DNA of 42,437 bases from Actinomycetota bacterium (GCA_009885745.1 VFKC01000099.1:1-42437); one strand, 5' to 3'. Positions 10,270 to 20,280 are shown, counted from the first letter of the stretch. The notes: generated by a model from the letters alone, not told the origin. Translations and numbers: made by a program.

Positions 10270-10978
10270 TTGCACCTTGCCAGGCCGGCAATGTCGTTTG
10301 GTTCAAGATTTTTACCTGCCAGCCAAGGTTCAATGTCTCAACATACTCGCGATAAATCTGAACGCCCGGTTCGGTCGCTAGTCCATCTTGAAGATCGCTG
10401 ACATTTCCAACCGCAGTAACAACAAATGGCGGACTATAGACACGTCCCTGGAGTAACAAAGTATTTCCCACACAGCGAATTGCGGAGGTGGAGATTATTC
10501 TCTGATCCATGACCTGAACTGCTGTGGCACCCGCCCGCCAAAAAGCATTTACTACTGATTGCACATCTTGTTGATGAACAACTAAATCATCAGGGCCTAC
10601 TCCGGCTGGCAGAGTTAAATCACTGTTTCGAGGCGCATCAGACAAACTAACTTGTAAGGCCGATCCAGTAACTGCAGCTAATCCGGTGATGTTTTCTAAG
10701 GCTAAAAGAGTTGCACTGAATTCGGGAGAGATTTTCTTTGCCGAAATTTCACTGACTTGATCTTGAGTTTGACTCACCTTGTTTTCTAAAATCGCCACCG
10801 TACCGGCGCGATCAATCACTAACCCACGCAGATCTTCAACACCACCAGTACGCAAATTTGTACCAAGTGAAGTGATATTGCTAGCCACAAAAAGGAAACC
10901 TGCAAGACCGGCAACAACTCCGGCAAAAATTTGCCGCCGCCGTAGTGTGCGAGCAATCTCTAACAAGGACTTATCCAC
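10262..10978 (-). CDS. DUF881 family membrane protein
   Basis: N-terminal TM followed by a DUF881-like domain (NAFWRAGATAVQVMDQRIISTSAIRCVGN); adjacent to crgA; GTG start. Confidence 0.85.
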   Translation of the reverse strand: MDKSLLEIARTLRRRQIFAGVVAGLAGFLFVASNITSLGTNLRTGGVEDLRGLVIDRAGTVAILENKVSQTQDQVSEISAKKISPEFSATLLALENITGLAAVTGSALQVSLSDAPRNSDLTLPAGVGPDDLVVHQQDVQSVVNAFWRAGATAVQVMDQRIISTSAIRCVGNTLLLQGRVYSPPFVVTAVGNVSDLQDGLATEPGVQIYREYVETLNLGWQVKILNQTTLPAWQGAIN

Positions 10979-10991
10979 AGGTTAATCCACA
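10971..10991. promoter_or_regulatory. DnaA-box-like pair
   Basis: Perfect TTATCCACA at 10971-10979 and TTAATCCACA at 10982-10991. Confidence 0.4.
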
Positions 10992-11024
10992 ACTGGGGAA
11001 AATTACGTCCATGTAATTTAGAAA

Positions 11025-11291
11025 CTAGCGCCAGCGAGTGGAAAGGAAGAAGCCCACACCGATGAAGCTGAAGCCAACTAGTACATTTTGAATGTTGTTT
11101 AGATCCTTCATGATTGGCAACGTATTTCCAACCAGATAGAAGGCCACAATCCACAGTAGGCCAACGACAAACAACGCCACCATGACCGGGGCAAGCCAGA
11201 CAGGGTTTCCTACCTTGAAGGCAGCGGGCTTTGCTAGAGGTGGAGGGGTATAGACCGGCTCTTTTGACTTACGAGACTTTGATTCAGGCAT
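11025..11291 (-). CDS. crgA: Cell division protein CrgA
   Basis: 88 aa, two TM segments, NPVWLAPVM...IVAFYLVGNTLPIM...IGVGFFLSTRWR typical of CrgA. Confidence 0.92.
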   Translation of the reverse strand: MPESKSRKSKEPVYTPPPLAKPAAFKVGNPVWLAPVMVALFVVGLLWIVAFYLVGNTLPIMKDLNNIQNVLVGFSFIGVGFFLSTRWR

Positions 11292-11330
11292 ACCTTAACA
11301 ATACCCTGCCAATTCATCTTTTGTTAGCCC

Positions 11331-12152
11331 CTAGCTACCGGCTATCGACAAGATTGCTGAAATCCTTATGACTACAAGTCCCAGAAGGCCAAGGCCCAGT
11401 ATGGTCATACTCGATATTTGTGCTCGCGTGTATTTGTCCGAGCGAGAGCGCACGATAGTTCGAGCCACAACAGCCCCAATGAGTGCTCCACCTAGATGAG
11501 CTCGCCAATCAATTCCTGGTGACAAAAAACCAAAAACAATATTTAAGCCCAGCCAAAACAAAATTTGATTTACATCAGTGCGAAGTGCCCGACCGACGAC
11601 GACAGATGCCGTCATCAATCCGAATACTGCGCCACTGGCACCGACGCCAAGAGTGAGTAGGTCTGAGAACCAGAATGAAGCAACAGCGCCACCAAAGGCA
11701 CTGAATGCATAAATCAAGATAAATCTTGCTTGCCCGACTGTTCGTTCCAGACTTGAACCCAAAACCAGAAGGGCATACATGTTGAACAAGATGTGCATTA
11801 TGTTGATGTGCAAGAAAGTTGAGGTGACTAGGCGCCACCATTCACCTTGTGCAACAAGTAACGGTGACATTCCAAATGAGTAAGCCGCATTGAGTTGCCC
11901 GCCAGTGGCCATAGCGATGAGGAATGCCCCGACGCAAGTGGCAATTATGGAACGAGTCACAATGGGCAATGAATTCCAAAAGCTGTCGCTAGTGCGAATT
12001 ACTTTGACATTTGAACTTGCGCCTCGGGAACACTCAGGACACTGAAATCCCACAGGGGCGCTGATCATACATTCGTGACAGATTGCTCGGGAACAACGAG
12101 TGCAAGAGATATTGCTACTGCGATCTGAATGACGGTAGCAAAAATTACTCAT
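11331..12152 (-). CDS. Rhomboid family intramembrane serine protease with N-terminal zinc-ribbon/B-box-like region
   Basis: GVGASGAVFG (catalytic Ser), AHLGGALIGA (catalytic His), N-terminal CYRHSDRSSNISCTRCSRAICHECM...CPEC. Confidence 0.92.
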   Translation of the reverse strand: MSNFCYRHSDRSSNISCTRCSRAICHECMISAPVGFQCPECSRGASSNVKVIRTSDSFWNSLPIVTRSIIATCVGAFLIAMATGGQLNAAYSFGMSPLLVAQGEWWRLVTSTFLHINIMHILFNMYALLVLGSSLERTVGQARFILIYAFSAFGGAVASFWFSDLLTLGVGASGAVFGLMTASVVVGRALRTDVNQILFWLGLNIVFGFLSPGIDWRAHLGGALIGAVVARTIVRSRSDKYTRAQISSMTILGLGLLGLVVIRISAILSIAGS

Positions 12153-12153
12153 G

Positions 12154-12672
12154 TTAGGCCCGAGTTACAGAAACGCTTTCAATTACTACGGGCGTGATTG
12201 GGCGATCTTGCCCACCAGTTGGCACTTCGGCGATTGCATCAACCACAGCACGGCTGTCGGCGTCAGCAACTTCACCAAAAATAGTGTGCTTGAAATTCAA
12301 CCATGAAGTTGGTGCCACAGTTATGAAGAACTGCGAGCCATTGGTGTTAGGGCCTGAATTAGCCATCGCGAAAAGATAAGGACGATCAAAAACAAGTTCT
12401 GGGTGTGGTTCATCAGCAAATTTAAAGCCGGGACCGCCAGTTCCCTGTCCTAGTGGGTCGCCACCTTGGATCATGAATCCTGGGATGATGCGGTGAAAGA
12501 TTGTGCCGTCATAAAGTGAGGCAGTTGTTTTCTGGCCAGTGCGCGGATCTGTCCACTCCAATGTGCCTTCGGCAAGACCAAGAATTGTTTTTGCGGTCTT
12601 GGGTGCTTGATCTTCGAAAACATTGATTCGAATGTCGCCGTGGTTAGTATGCATAGTCATCAAGGTACTCAT
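12154..12672 (-). CDS. ppiA: Cyclophilin-type peptidyl-prolyl cis-trans isomerase
   Basis: FHRIIPGFMIQGGDPLGQGTGGPGFKFADE and GSQFFITVAPTSWLNFKHTIFGEV; ATG at 12672 chosen over the upstream ORF start. Confidence 0.93.
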   Translation of the reverse strand: MSTLMTMHTNHGDIRINVFEDQAPKTAKTILGLAEGTLEWTDPRTGQKTTASLYDGTIFHRIIPGFMIQGGDPLGQGTGGPGFKFADEPHPELVFDRPYLFAMANSGPNTNGSQFFITVAPTSWLNFKHTIFGEVADADSRAVVDAIAEVPTGGQDRPITPVVIESVSVTRA

Positions 12673-12695
12673 GTGTCTAATTGTGTCACACAAAA

Positions 12696-12734
12696 TAATT
12701 GGGACCTACCCGCATAGCGAATAGATCCCAATTA
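12696..12734 (-). terminator. Intrinsic terminator of the rpsF-ssb-rpsR-rplI operon
   Basis: Inverted repeat TAATTGGGA (12696-12704) / TCCCAATTA (12726-12734); followed by TTTT on the minus strand, just past the rplI stop. Confidence 0.65.
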
Positions 12735-12746
12735 ACTAAAAAGGTG

Positions 12747-13190
12747 TTAGCTCTTCTTGCCTCGAACGTCTAGGACGATTTCAGCAGTCACATCTGGATG
12801 AAGGCGCACTGTAACAGTGTGCTTTCCAGCAACCTTGATTGGCGATGCAAGAACTAGCTTGCGCTTGTCCACATCGACTACGCGGATTGCCTCAGCAATA
12901 TCAGTGACAGTGATGGAGCCGAATAGGCGTCCCTGTGCACCGGCACGAGCAGAGATAACAACTGGAGAAGCCTCAAGTGTTTCCTTGATCTCAAGCGCGT
13001 GATCGCGATCGCGAACCTCACGCTTGGAACGAGCACGCTTGATCTGTGTTACCTGCTTTTCGCCACCACGTGTCCACGCAGTTGCTAGTCCTTGAGGCAC
13101 TAGGAAGTTACGACCGTAACCATCCTTGACTTCAACAACATCTCCTGGGCCACCCAAACCGGTGACTTCTTGCGTCAAAATAAGTTTCAT
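12747..13190 (-). CDS. rplI: 50S ribosomal protein L9
   Basis: [36 protein letters not shown]. Confidence 0.97.
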   Translation of the reverse strand: MKLILTQEVTGLGGPGDVVEVKDGYGRNFLVPQGLATAWTRGGEKQVTQIKRARSKREVRDRDHALEIKETLEASPVVISARAGAQGRLFGSITVTDIAEAIRVVDVDKRKLVLASPIKVAGKHTVTVRLHPDVTAEIVLDVRGKKS

Positions 13191-13203
13191 CGCTCAAATC
13201 CCC

Positions 13204-13440
13204 TTATCGTGCAGTCGAGGTGTAAGGCAGCAATGCAATTTCACGAGCATTCTTTACTGCGTTGGCTATATCGCGCTGGTGTTGTGTGCAGTTACCTGTC
13301 ACACGACGGGCACGAATCTTGCCGCGATCGGATATGAACTTGCGCAATGTAGCAATGTCCTTGTAGTCAATTGCTGCAGCGTCTTCACGGCAAAAACCGC
13401 AAACTTTCTTCTTAAATTTCTTGATTGGTGGCTTAGCCAT
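13204..13440 (-). CDS. rpsR: 30S ribosomal protein S18
   Basis: [28 protein letters not shown]...; true start at 13440, not the longer ORF start. Confidence 0.96.
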   Translation of the reverse strand: MAKPPIKKFKKKVCGFCREDAAAIDYKDIATLRKFISDRGKIRARRVTGNCTQHQRDIANAVKNAREIALLPYTSTAR

Positions 13441-13510
13441 TGTGGTGCTCCTTAATGAGCCCGGATTTATCCGGAATGGAAGTAATTTTTTAATGAGGTC
13501 TGGACTTGGC

Positions 13511-13975
13511 TTAGAACGGAGGTTCGTCGCCAGATACAGAAGGAGCGGCCCATGGATCTTCGGTTGGCGCAGCAGAACCGCCACCACCGTTGAATCCATT
13601 GTCGCTACGGGCAACACGTGAGACCTTAGCTGTTGCGCTCTTTAGTGCTGGGCCGACATCGTCAACTTCCATCTCTACTACGGTGCGCTTTTCGCCTTCC
13701 TTAGTTTCGTATGAACGTTGCTTCAAACGACCAGTCACAATAACGCGAGTTCCTTTGGTTAGGGACTCGGCTACGTTCTCTGCGTATTGACGCCAGACGC
13801 TACAGCGCAAAAATAATGTGTCGCCGTCTTTCCACTCATTGGTGTTGCGGTCTAACATGCGGGTCGTGGAAGCGACCGTGAATGAAGCAACCGCTTGCCC
13901 ATTTGGGGTAAAACGCAATTCTGGATCACTTGTTAGGTTTCCAACTACTGTGACAACTACATCGCCCTGTGCCAT
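13511..13975 (-). CDS. ssb: Single-stranded DNA-binding protein
   Basis: OB-fold [29 protein letters not shown] and acidic C-terminal tip DEPPF. Confidence 0.96.
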   Translation of the reverse strand: MAQGDVVVTVVGNLTSDPELRFTPNGQAVASFTVASTTRMLDRNTNEWKDGDTLFLRCSVWRQYAENVAESLTKGTRVIVTGRLKQRSYETKEGEKRTVVEMEVDDVGPALKSATAKVSRVARSDNGFNGGGGSAAPTEDPWAAPSVSGDEPPF

Positions 13976-13984
13976 GACTGACTC

Positions 13985-14275
13985 CTATTTCTTGTCGAGA
14001 CGAATGACTTTAGTACGCAGCACTGACTCGTTCAGACTTAACTGACGATCAAGTTCAGCTACAGCTGCTGGTGAGCAATTGACATCAAGCAGGGCATAAA
14101 TTCCATCACCCTTTTTATTGATTTCAAATGCCAGACGGCGGCGACCCCAAATATCGACTTTGCCAACAGTGCCACCATCGTTCTTGACTACGTTTAGAAA
14201 CGCATCAAGTGATGGAGCAACCGTTCGCTCTTCGAGTTCGGGATCAAGGATTACTACTACTTCGTAGTGGCGCAT
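13985..14275 (-). CDS. rpsF: 30S ribosomal protein S6
   Basis: [29 protein letters not shown] at 14275 preceded by a GGAGGT Shine-Dalgarno. Confidence 0.95.
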   Translation of the reverse strand: MRHYEVVVILDPELEERTVAPSLDAFLNVVKNDGGTVGKVDIWGRRRLAFEINKKGDGIYALLDVNCSPAAVAELDRQLSLNESVLRTKVIRLDKK

Positions 14276-14406
14276 ATTGATACCCACCTCCTATGGACTA
14301 ATCGGCCACGGTCTTTCCGCGGCAGGAGGGATCATGCAAGTTTTAAGTGTATTGGCAGATCGGATAAATAGAAACCCTGCGTCCACAGGCGCGATAACCT
14401 ACAGGC

Positions 14407-15189
14407 ATGGCGAAATTAGCAATCGGGGCACATGTCGGGTTGGAAAACCCAATTGAACACGCAATATCTATGGGATTAGATCATATTCAGATCTTTTTAG
14501 GTGCCCCACAAAGTTGGAAAGCGGCCGAATTTCCACATCCAGACGGCGCCGAGGGGTTAAAAGCTGCGGCAATAGCTGCTGGTATCGACATTTATGTTCA
14601 TACGCGCTACATCATCAATGTGGCCACATCCAATAACAAAGTACGGATTCCGAGTCGCAAGATACTTCAGGGTGATGTGATTGCCGCCGCAGCCATTGGG
14701 GCTAAAGCAGTAATTGTTCATGGTGGACATGTCATGGAAGGGGATGACCCACAATTAGGAGCAGATAACTGGTTAAAAGCACTTACCCAACTAGATATGC
14801 ATGTTCCGGTTTTAATTGAAAACACTGCAGGCGGTAGCCATGCAATGGCCAGGCGCCTTGAGGCAATCTCTCGACTGTGGGACACCGTGGGTCACACTGG
14901 AGTTGGTTTTTGTCTCGATACTTGCCACGCGCATGCTGGCGGAATCGACATGAGCAATCTGGCTGAAACCATTCTTGGCATAACCGGTCGCATTGATTTG
15001 ATCCACTGCAATGACAGTCGTGATGCCTTCGATTCTGGGGCTGATAGACATGCCAACTTAGGGCAAGGAAATATTGCCATGGAAGACATTCTTAACTGTT
15101 TGAAGATCGCCAATGCGCCGATTGTCTTGGAAACTCCCAGCGATGGTGTTGGCGCCGATGTTGCTACCTTGCGTAGCGCACTAAATTAA
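14407..15189 (+). CDS. nfo: Endonuclease IV-like AP endonuclease (deoxyribonuclease IV)
   Basis: IGAHVG, VIVHGGH, PVLIENTAG, FCLDTCHAHAGG, HCNDS and VLETP motifs of the AP-endonuclease 2 family. Confidence 0.88.
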   Translation: MAKLAIGAHVGLENPIEHAISMGLDHIQIFLGAPQSWKAAEFPHPDGAEGLKAAAIAAGIDIYVHTRYIINVATSNNKVRIPSRKILQGDVIAAAAIGAKAVIVHGGHVMEGDDPQLGADNWLKALTQLDMHVPVLIENTAGGSHAMARRLEAISRLWDTVGHTGVGFCLDTCHAHAGGIDMSNLAETILGITGRIDLIHCNDSRDAFDSGADRHANLGQGNIAMEDILNCLKIANAPIVLETPSDGVGADVATLRSALN

Positions 15190-15214
15190 TCGAAGTCACA
15201 GATAGATTTAAGTC

Positions 15215-16333
15215 GTGCAGGTTCGTCCAATCACCGCTGAGCAACACTTGGCATACATATCCACGCGCAGTTCTGTGTCTTTTTTACAAACACCAGCCTG
15301 GGGAAATGTAAAGGGGCAATGGCGCCACGAGAGTTTGGGTTGGTTTGAAGGTGAAGAACTTGTCGGCGCCGGCTTAGTTCTATTGCGCAAAGTCCCAAAA
15401 ATAAGTCGTTACTTGGCATACCTGCCTGAAGGTCCTGATTTGAATTGGGAAAATAGTCAGGATGTGCGTGAAGCGCTGGCCGCTCTAGTTGAGTACGCAA
15501 AATCCATCGGGGTATTCCAATTGAAGATAGGTCCACATGCTTGGACTAGGCGCTGGTCCGCTGATTCCCTTAAAGAGGCCATCAGCGAGGGCGACGCAAA
15601 ATCGATAACACAAGTAAGAGCCACCCACACGAATAATGCTGGTGTGGAACTTGTTGAGCAACTTCGAAATTTAGGTTGGTCACAAAATGCTGCAGATGGC
15701 ACTGGTTTTGGAGACTATCAACCGCGTTTTGTGTTTCAACTCCAACTAACCAATCGCACCAGCGAGGAATTGTTGAGTAACTTCAATCAGCAATGGCGTC
15801 GCAATATTCGTAAAGCTGAGAAAGCGGGCGTTGCAATTGAAGTAGGTGGCAGGACTGAATTGTCTGCTTTCCATGATTGCTATACGGAAACTGCGCAGCG
15901 CGATAAATTCACACCAAGATCATTGACTTACTTTGAAAAAATGTGGGATGTAATGAAGCAAGAGGCGCCAGAGCGGATTGCGGTATACCTCGCGAAGCAC
16001 CCTGATCATGATGGAGCAATTGCCGCCACCACCATGACTCGAGTTGGAAAACATGCTTGGTATTCATACGGGGCCTCAACAACTGCTGCCCGAGATCTTC
16101 GCCCTAGTAATGCAATTCAATGGGCAATGATCAGCGATGCGCTGGAGTCCGGGGCCGATGTATATGACATGCGTGGTATCTCAGACACACTTGACCCACA
16201 AAACCACTTATTTGGGCTTATTCAGTTCAAACTTGGTACGGGCGGCTACGCTCAAGAATATGTTGGTGAGTGGGACTTTGTTATCTCGCCAATTTTGGCT
16301 AAGGCTTTCAATTTGTACATGGCAAGGCGGTAA
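15215..16333 (+). CDS. FemAB/FemX-like peptidoglycan aminoacyltransferase
   Basis: QQWRRNIRKAEKAGVAIEVG, TAQRDKF and SDALESGADVYDMRGI motifs of the FemAB-type GNAT fold. Confidence 0.85.
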   Translation: MQVRPITAEQHLAYISTRSSVSFLQTPAWGNVKGQWRHESLGWFEGEELVGAGLVLLRKVPKISRYLAYLPEGPDLNWENSQDVREALAALVEYAKSIGVFQLKIGPHAWTRRWSADSLKEAISEGDAKSITQVRATHTNNAGVELVEQLRNLGWSQNAADGTGFGDYQPRFVFQLQLTNRTSEELLSNFNQQWRRNIRKAEKAGVAIEVGGRTELSAFHDCYTETAQRDKFTPRSLTYFEKMWDVMKQEAPERIAVYLAKHPDHDGAIAATTMTRVGKHAWYSYGASTTAARDLRPSNAIQWAMISDALESGADVYDMRGISDTLDPQNHLFGLIQFKLGTGGYAQEYVGEWDFVISPILAKAFNLYMARR

Positions 16334-16339
16334 CTAAGC

Positions 16340-17473
16340 ATGACTTTTGCGCTAACAGTTGATGCTCATATATTTCGCGAGCACCTAAATAAAATCAGCA
16401 GCAATTACAAACTTGTTGGTGCCGAGGTTGTTCCGGTGGTGAAGGGCAATGGTTACGGCTTTGGTCGAGAACTTTTGATCCGCGAAGCTAACCTTCTTGG
16501 CGCGTCACAGATTGCCATCGCAAATGTTTGGGAATTGGCAAGTGCTCTAACCCAAACATCTAGTCAAGTGCTAGTTCTTGAACCTTTCGATCCAGCAGAT
16601 CGGCTTGCCGTTGGGCAATGGGAGTTGGCACTGCGCACAGAGGCTCATCGGGTTACTGCAATTTTGTCTAGCAATGCTCTTGCCGAAGCGAAGAGTGTTG
16701 GAATTACAAAAATCCTCTTAGACGGCGCAACTTCAATGCACAGATTCGGTATGGCTCGTCATGAGATGTCTTCGCTCATTCGAGATAACGATAGGCAACT
16801 TGAGATAGTTGGTTTAAGTCTTCACTCTCCAATTGCAGAGCCGGTAGTAACACACTTTGCAGCTCTGGAGATGACAGCGGGAATCAATACCCAAAGCACA
16901 ACAAATCGCGTCCTGGAAATACTTTCTTGGTTAGCCAGTTACCAAGCGATGGCAAAAGAAAATTCACTCCCGTTACGAGCAAGTCTGAGCCATCTAACCA
17001 GTAGCGACATAAAGACAATTAAATTGGCTTATCCAGATTTTGCTTTGGATGTTCGCACCGGAACACAATTGTGGCTTGGCTGCCCAAAGGCATTACATGC
17101 AACTGGTGATGTGCTGGCCATTCATGAGATTACAAAATCAACTCATGTTGGTTATCGTCAAATAGAAAGTACAAGCAATCAAAGACTTCTGGTAGTCAGC
17201 GGTGGTACTGCCCACGGCGTTGCTCTTGCCGCACCTGCTGATCGTTCCACACTTCGCAAAAAGGGAATTGCTCTTGCCGAGGGAATTAATGAGGTGCGAG
17301 GAAAGGTCCGTTCACCATTTACTAGGGGTGGAGATAGTTTTATTTTTGCCGAGCCACCACACATGCATGTTTCATTACTTTGGACAAATAGTCTTTCAAT
17401 AAATGTTGGCGACAGACTCGATTGCATAGTGCGAAATACCACTGCGAATTTTGATGTAGTTGTTGGTCTTTAA
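16340..17473 (+). CDS. Alanine racemase-like PLP protein, divergent C-terminal half
   Basis: VVPVVKGNGYGFG (PLP-Lys motif) and DGATSMHRFGM; the canonical GYADG motif was not found. Confidence 0.75.
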   Translation: MTFALTVDAHIFREHLNKISSNYKLVGAEVVPVVKGNGYGFGRELLIREANLLGASQIAIANVWELASALTQTSSQVLVLEPFDPADRLAVGQWELALRTEAHRVTAILSSNALAEAKSVGITKILLDGATSMHRFGMARHEMSSLIRDNDRQLEIVGLSLHSPIAEPVVTHFAALEMTAGINTQSTTNRVLEILSWLASYQAMAKENSLPLRASLSHLTSSDIKTIKLAYPDFALDVRTGTQLWLGCPKALHATGDVLAIHEITKSTHVGYRQIESTSNQRLLVVSGGTAHGVALAAPADRSTLRKKGIALAEGINEVRGKVRSPFTRGGDSFIFAEPPHMHVSLLWTNSLSINVGDRLDCIVRNTTANFDVVVGL

Positions 17474-17476
17474 TTT

Positions 17477-19678
17477 TTAAAGCGGGCTATTGCTGACTTG
17501 GACCAAAACCGAACTACCAATCGCTACCTGGGATCCAGAAGCAGCAGATTGGCTGACTACATAAAGTGGGAGTGTTAAGTCGACGGTCTCATCCAAGGGG
17601 ACTTCACTCAGGGTCAAACCAGCATTTGCGGCATTTGTCCGGGCAGTCTCAATGTCACCAATCAGATTGGGAACTGAGGCTGTTGGTTGATTTGTTGGAC
17701 TTGCAGACTTACTTGGCGTTGGCGTTGGCTTTGTCGAGGGAGTTACCGAAGGCTTAACACTCTTTGATGCACTTGGCGAAGGCGCCCACCCACTTGGTTG
17801 GTTTGGTGGAAGTGGTGGGAACTTCGTGATTGGCATATCTTTTAAGGCGCCTTGCATATAAGCAGTCCAAATTCGACACGGGAATGAGCCACCGTAAACG
17901 GTTTCCAATCCACCAGTGCCACGCAAAGTCATTGGCTGACCATTGGCATCGTCTTTAACCAACATCACTGCTGTGGCAAACTCTGGAGTAAATCCAGCGA
18001 ACCAAGAAGACATGTTGTCGTTAGTCGTACCGGTTTTACCAGCAGCTGGCCGACCGAGCGCTCGGGCCGGTGTACCGGTTCCGTAGTTAACCACTTGCTG
18101 CAACGCATAACTGACAGAATCAGAAATTCTTTGCGTGAAAGCTTTTGTCTTTTCAGGAGTGAGTGTGAATATATTTTCGCCCATAGGAGAGGTGATAGAA
18201 CGAATGTATGAAGGGTTAACTTGAATCCCACGGGCAGCAAAGGTGGCATAGCTTGCCGCGATATCAATAACTTTTGGACTTGCAGTCCCAAGAGTGAATG
18301 TTAAGTTCGGCACAAGTCCCACGGTGTCGCTGGGAATACCAGCTCGAATTGCTGCTTGCTTAACAACCTCTGGACCAACTTTGTCTGCTACCTGAACAAA
18401 TGCAGTGTTCACCGATTGTTCTGTCGCGCGCAGTAGTGAAATGCTTGATCCAAAAGAAGAGTTGGAATAGTTTGTGACCCTGTAGGTGCCAACTCGAGTT
18501 CCATTTATCCCGCTGAAAGAGTCCGCTAACGTTATTTTGTTCTCGAGTGCAGCGGCCAAGGTGAAAGCTTTGAAAGTGGAACCAGCTTGACCAATCGCTT
18601 GGGTTGCATTGTTTAGTTGATCTTTTAGAAAATCTTTTCCGCCATAGAGTGCGACAACTTCACCGGTGCCTGGTCGCACTGAAGCAAGACCAATGCGCAA
18701 ACCCTCGGTTCCGCTCTTTGGACCTTGCGCATTGACTGCCGCAACAGCAGCAGCCTGAGCACGTCGATTGAACGTCGTGACAACACGATATCCTGCACGG
18801 TTGATTTCATTTTCTGTGATGCCCTGGGCCAGTAATGCCTTGCGAGTCTGCTCGACCAAATATCCGCGCGTGCCACCATAAGTATCTCTTTGATTAAAGG
18901 GTTTTATGCTGGGGAACTTCATGTTGTTGCGTTCTGCGGAATCTAACCAGCCTTGTTTAACCATGCCGTCCAGAACGTAATTCCAGCGTTCGGTGAGCCC
19001 GGTGATATTTGTTTCTGGTGCAAGACCGTTAGGGGCTTGCACTAAAGCCGCTAGCACAGCAGCTTGTTCAACAGAAAGTTTGTAAATGGACTTGCCGAAA
19101 TAGGCGGTAGAGGCACTTTCAATTCCATAAGCGCCTCGTCCGAAGTAGATGGTGTTTAGATAACGCTCAAGGATTTTGTCTTTGCTTATTGTGGTTTCAA
19201 GTTTTATTGAAAGTAGGAGTTCCTTTACTTTTCGCACTATTGTGCGGTCTTGGGTTAGGTAGGCGTTCTTAGAATATTGTTGAGTGATTGTTGATCCGCC
19301 TTGTGTGGAGGACCCACCAGCATTATTTAGAATGGCTCTACCAATCGCCCTTAGTGAAAACCCTCCGTGTTCGAAAAATTGGCGATCTTCGGCGGAAAGC
19401 ACAACGCGTTGTGCAAACAGAGGAACTTGATCGATAGTAACTGCGACTCGGTTTGCTTCACCTAGTCGAGCCATTTCGGTGAAGCCATCATCAAAATAAA
19501 GAATTGTTGCTTGGGCCTTGGAAAGTTCACTAGGTTCTGGAATGCGAATAAACCTGACCGCAAGCGCCAGGGAAATAAACAGCACAAAGGCGCCAATTAA
19601 ACCCAGCAAGATAAATTGTTTAAAAGATGGAATCCATCGCTTGAATCCAGTGCGGTTACGTCTTGGGTAATTAAACAT
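17477..19678 (-). CDS. Class A penicillin-binding protein (GT51 transglycosylase/transpeptidase) with C-terminal PASTA domain
   Basis: EDRQFFEHGG, GGSTITQQ, GSTFK, SVN and KTGTT motifs; Ser/Thr/Pro-rich linker then VPNLIGDIETARTNAANAGLTL... Confidence 0.93.
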   Translation of the reverse strand: MFNYPRRNRTGFKRWIPSFKQFILLGLIGAFVLFISLALAVRFIRIPEPSELSKAQATILYFDDGFTEMARLGEANRVAVTIDQVPLFAQRVVLSAEDRQFFEHGGFSLRAIGRAILNNAGGSSTQGGSTITQQYSKNAYLTQDRTIVRKVKELLLSIKLETTISKDKILERYLNTIYFGRGAYGIESASTAYFGKSIYKLSVEQAAVLAALVQAPNGLAPETNITGLTERWNYVLDGMVKQGWLDSAERNNMKFPSIKPFNQRDTYGGTRGYLVEQTRKALLAQGITENEINRAGYRVVTTFNRRAQAAAVAAVNAQGPKSGTEGLRIGLASVRPGTGEVVALYGGKDFLKDQLNNATQAIGQAGSTFKAFTLAAALENKITLADSFSGINGTRVGTYRVTNYSNSSFGSSISLLRATEQSVNTAFVQVADKVGPEVVKQAAIRAGIPSDTVGLVPNLTFTLGTASPKVIDIAASYATFAARGIQVNPSYIRSITSPMGENIFTLTPEKTKAFTQRISDSVSYALQQVVNYGTGTPARALGRPAAGKTGTTNDNMSSWFAGFTPEFATAVMLVKDDANGQPMTLRGTGGLETVYGGSFPCRIWTAYMQGALKDMPITKFPPLPPNQPSGWAPSPSASKSVKPSVTPSTKPTPTPSKSASPTNQPTASVPNLIGDIETARTNAANAGLTLSEVPLDETVDLTLPLYVVSQSAASGSQVAIGSSVLVQVSNSPL

Positions 19679-19682
19679 TTAC

Positions 19683-20180
19683 CTATTCCAAAATGTCGCG
19701 CGGTTTGCGGGGAGGTGTTCGTGGTTTGCCGTCACCTAGAACATACGACATAAATAGGTGGTTCCAATGACATGACTTACATACTTCAACGACATAAACA
19801 CGGAAATGACCATAATCGTTAGCCATGATGGCGACATCCTGGGAACTATTCACATGTCCGGTGCGAAAACCTAAGTCATCACCAAATGTGTAAGTCACAT
19901 GTACGAGCTCGCTGCGCGCGCACATTGGACATAATCTTTCGGTTTGCTCACCATGATATTTGGCAGCCCGCAAAAGATATGGGTCGGCATCACATACTTC
20001 TTCGCGGGCTAAGGCATCCACTTTCATGTGCTCGATTATTGAACGACGAGCTAAGACATAGTCGATTACATGCCTAGGTCGGGCAGGATCTGCTACATCC
20101 TCAGCGGGATGAGGCACTGGTCGGGCAGGTTCGAGTGACATTCCCATGATCCGGGACCCTCTAATTGCGTCGCTAGCCAC
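19683..20180 (-). CDS. DUF5318 family protein
   Basis: RHVIDYVLARRSIIEHMK...CDADPYLLRAAKYHGEQTERLCPMC...VCKSCHWNHLFMSY; adjacent to the PBP as in mycobacteria; start uncertain (20141 possible). Confidence 0.82.
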   Translation of the reverse strand: MASDAIRGSRIMGMSLEPARPVPHPAEDVADPARPRHVIDYVLARRSIIEHMKVDALAREEVCDADPYLLRAAKYHGEQTERLCPMCARSELVHVTYTFGDDLGFRTGHVNSSQDVAIMANDYGHFRVYVVEVCKSCHWNHLFMSYVLGDGKPRTPPRKPRDILE

Positions 20181-20242
20181 GCAATAACTCTACGCTGAGG
20201 AACAAATCCGATAAAAACTGGTGTTTTGGCGTGTTGAGATGC

Positions 20243-20280
20243 CTGATGTATCTTAGAGATGTATCATTTAGATACATCAG
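20243..20280. promoter_or_regulatory. Probable PadR operator
   Basis: Half-sites GATGTATC (20245-20252), GATGTATC (20258-20265) and GATACATC (20271-20278), all 13 bp apart; outer inverted repeat CTGATGTATCT/AGATACATCAG. Confidence 0.75.

Noticed and set aside
13441-13617. N-terminal extension of rpsR
   Set aside because: Overlaps ssb and is not S18-like; MAKPPIKK at 13440 is the natural start.
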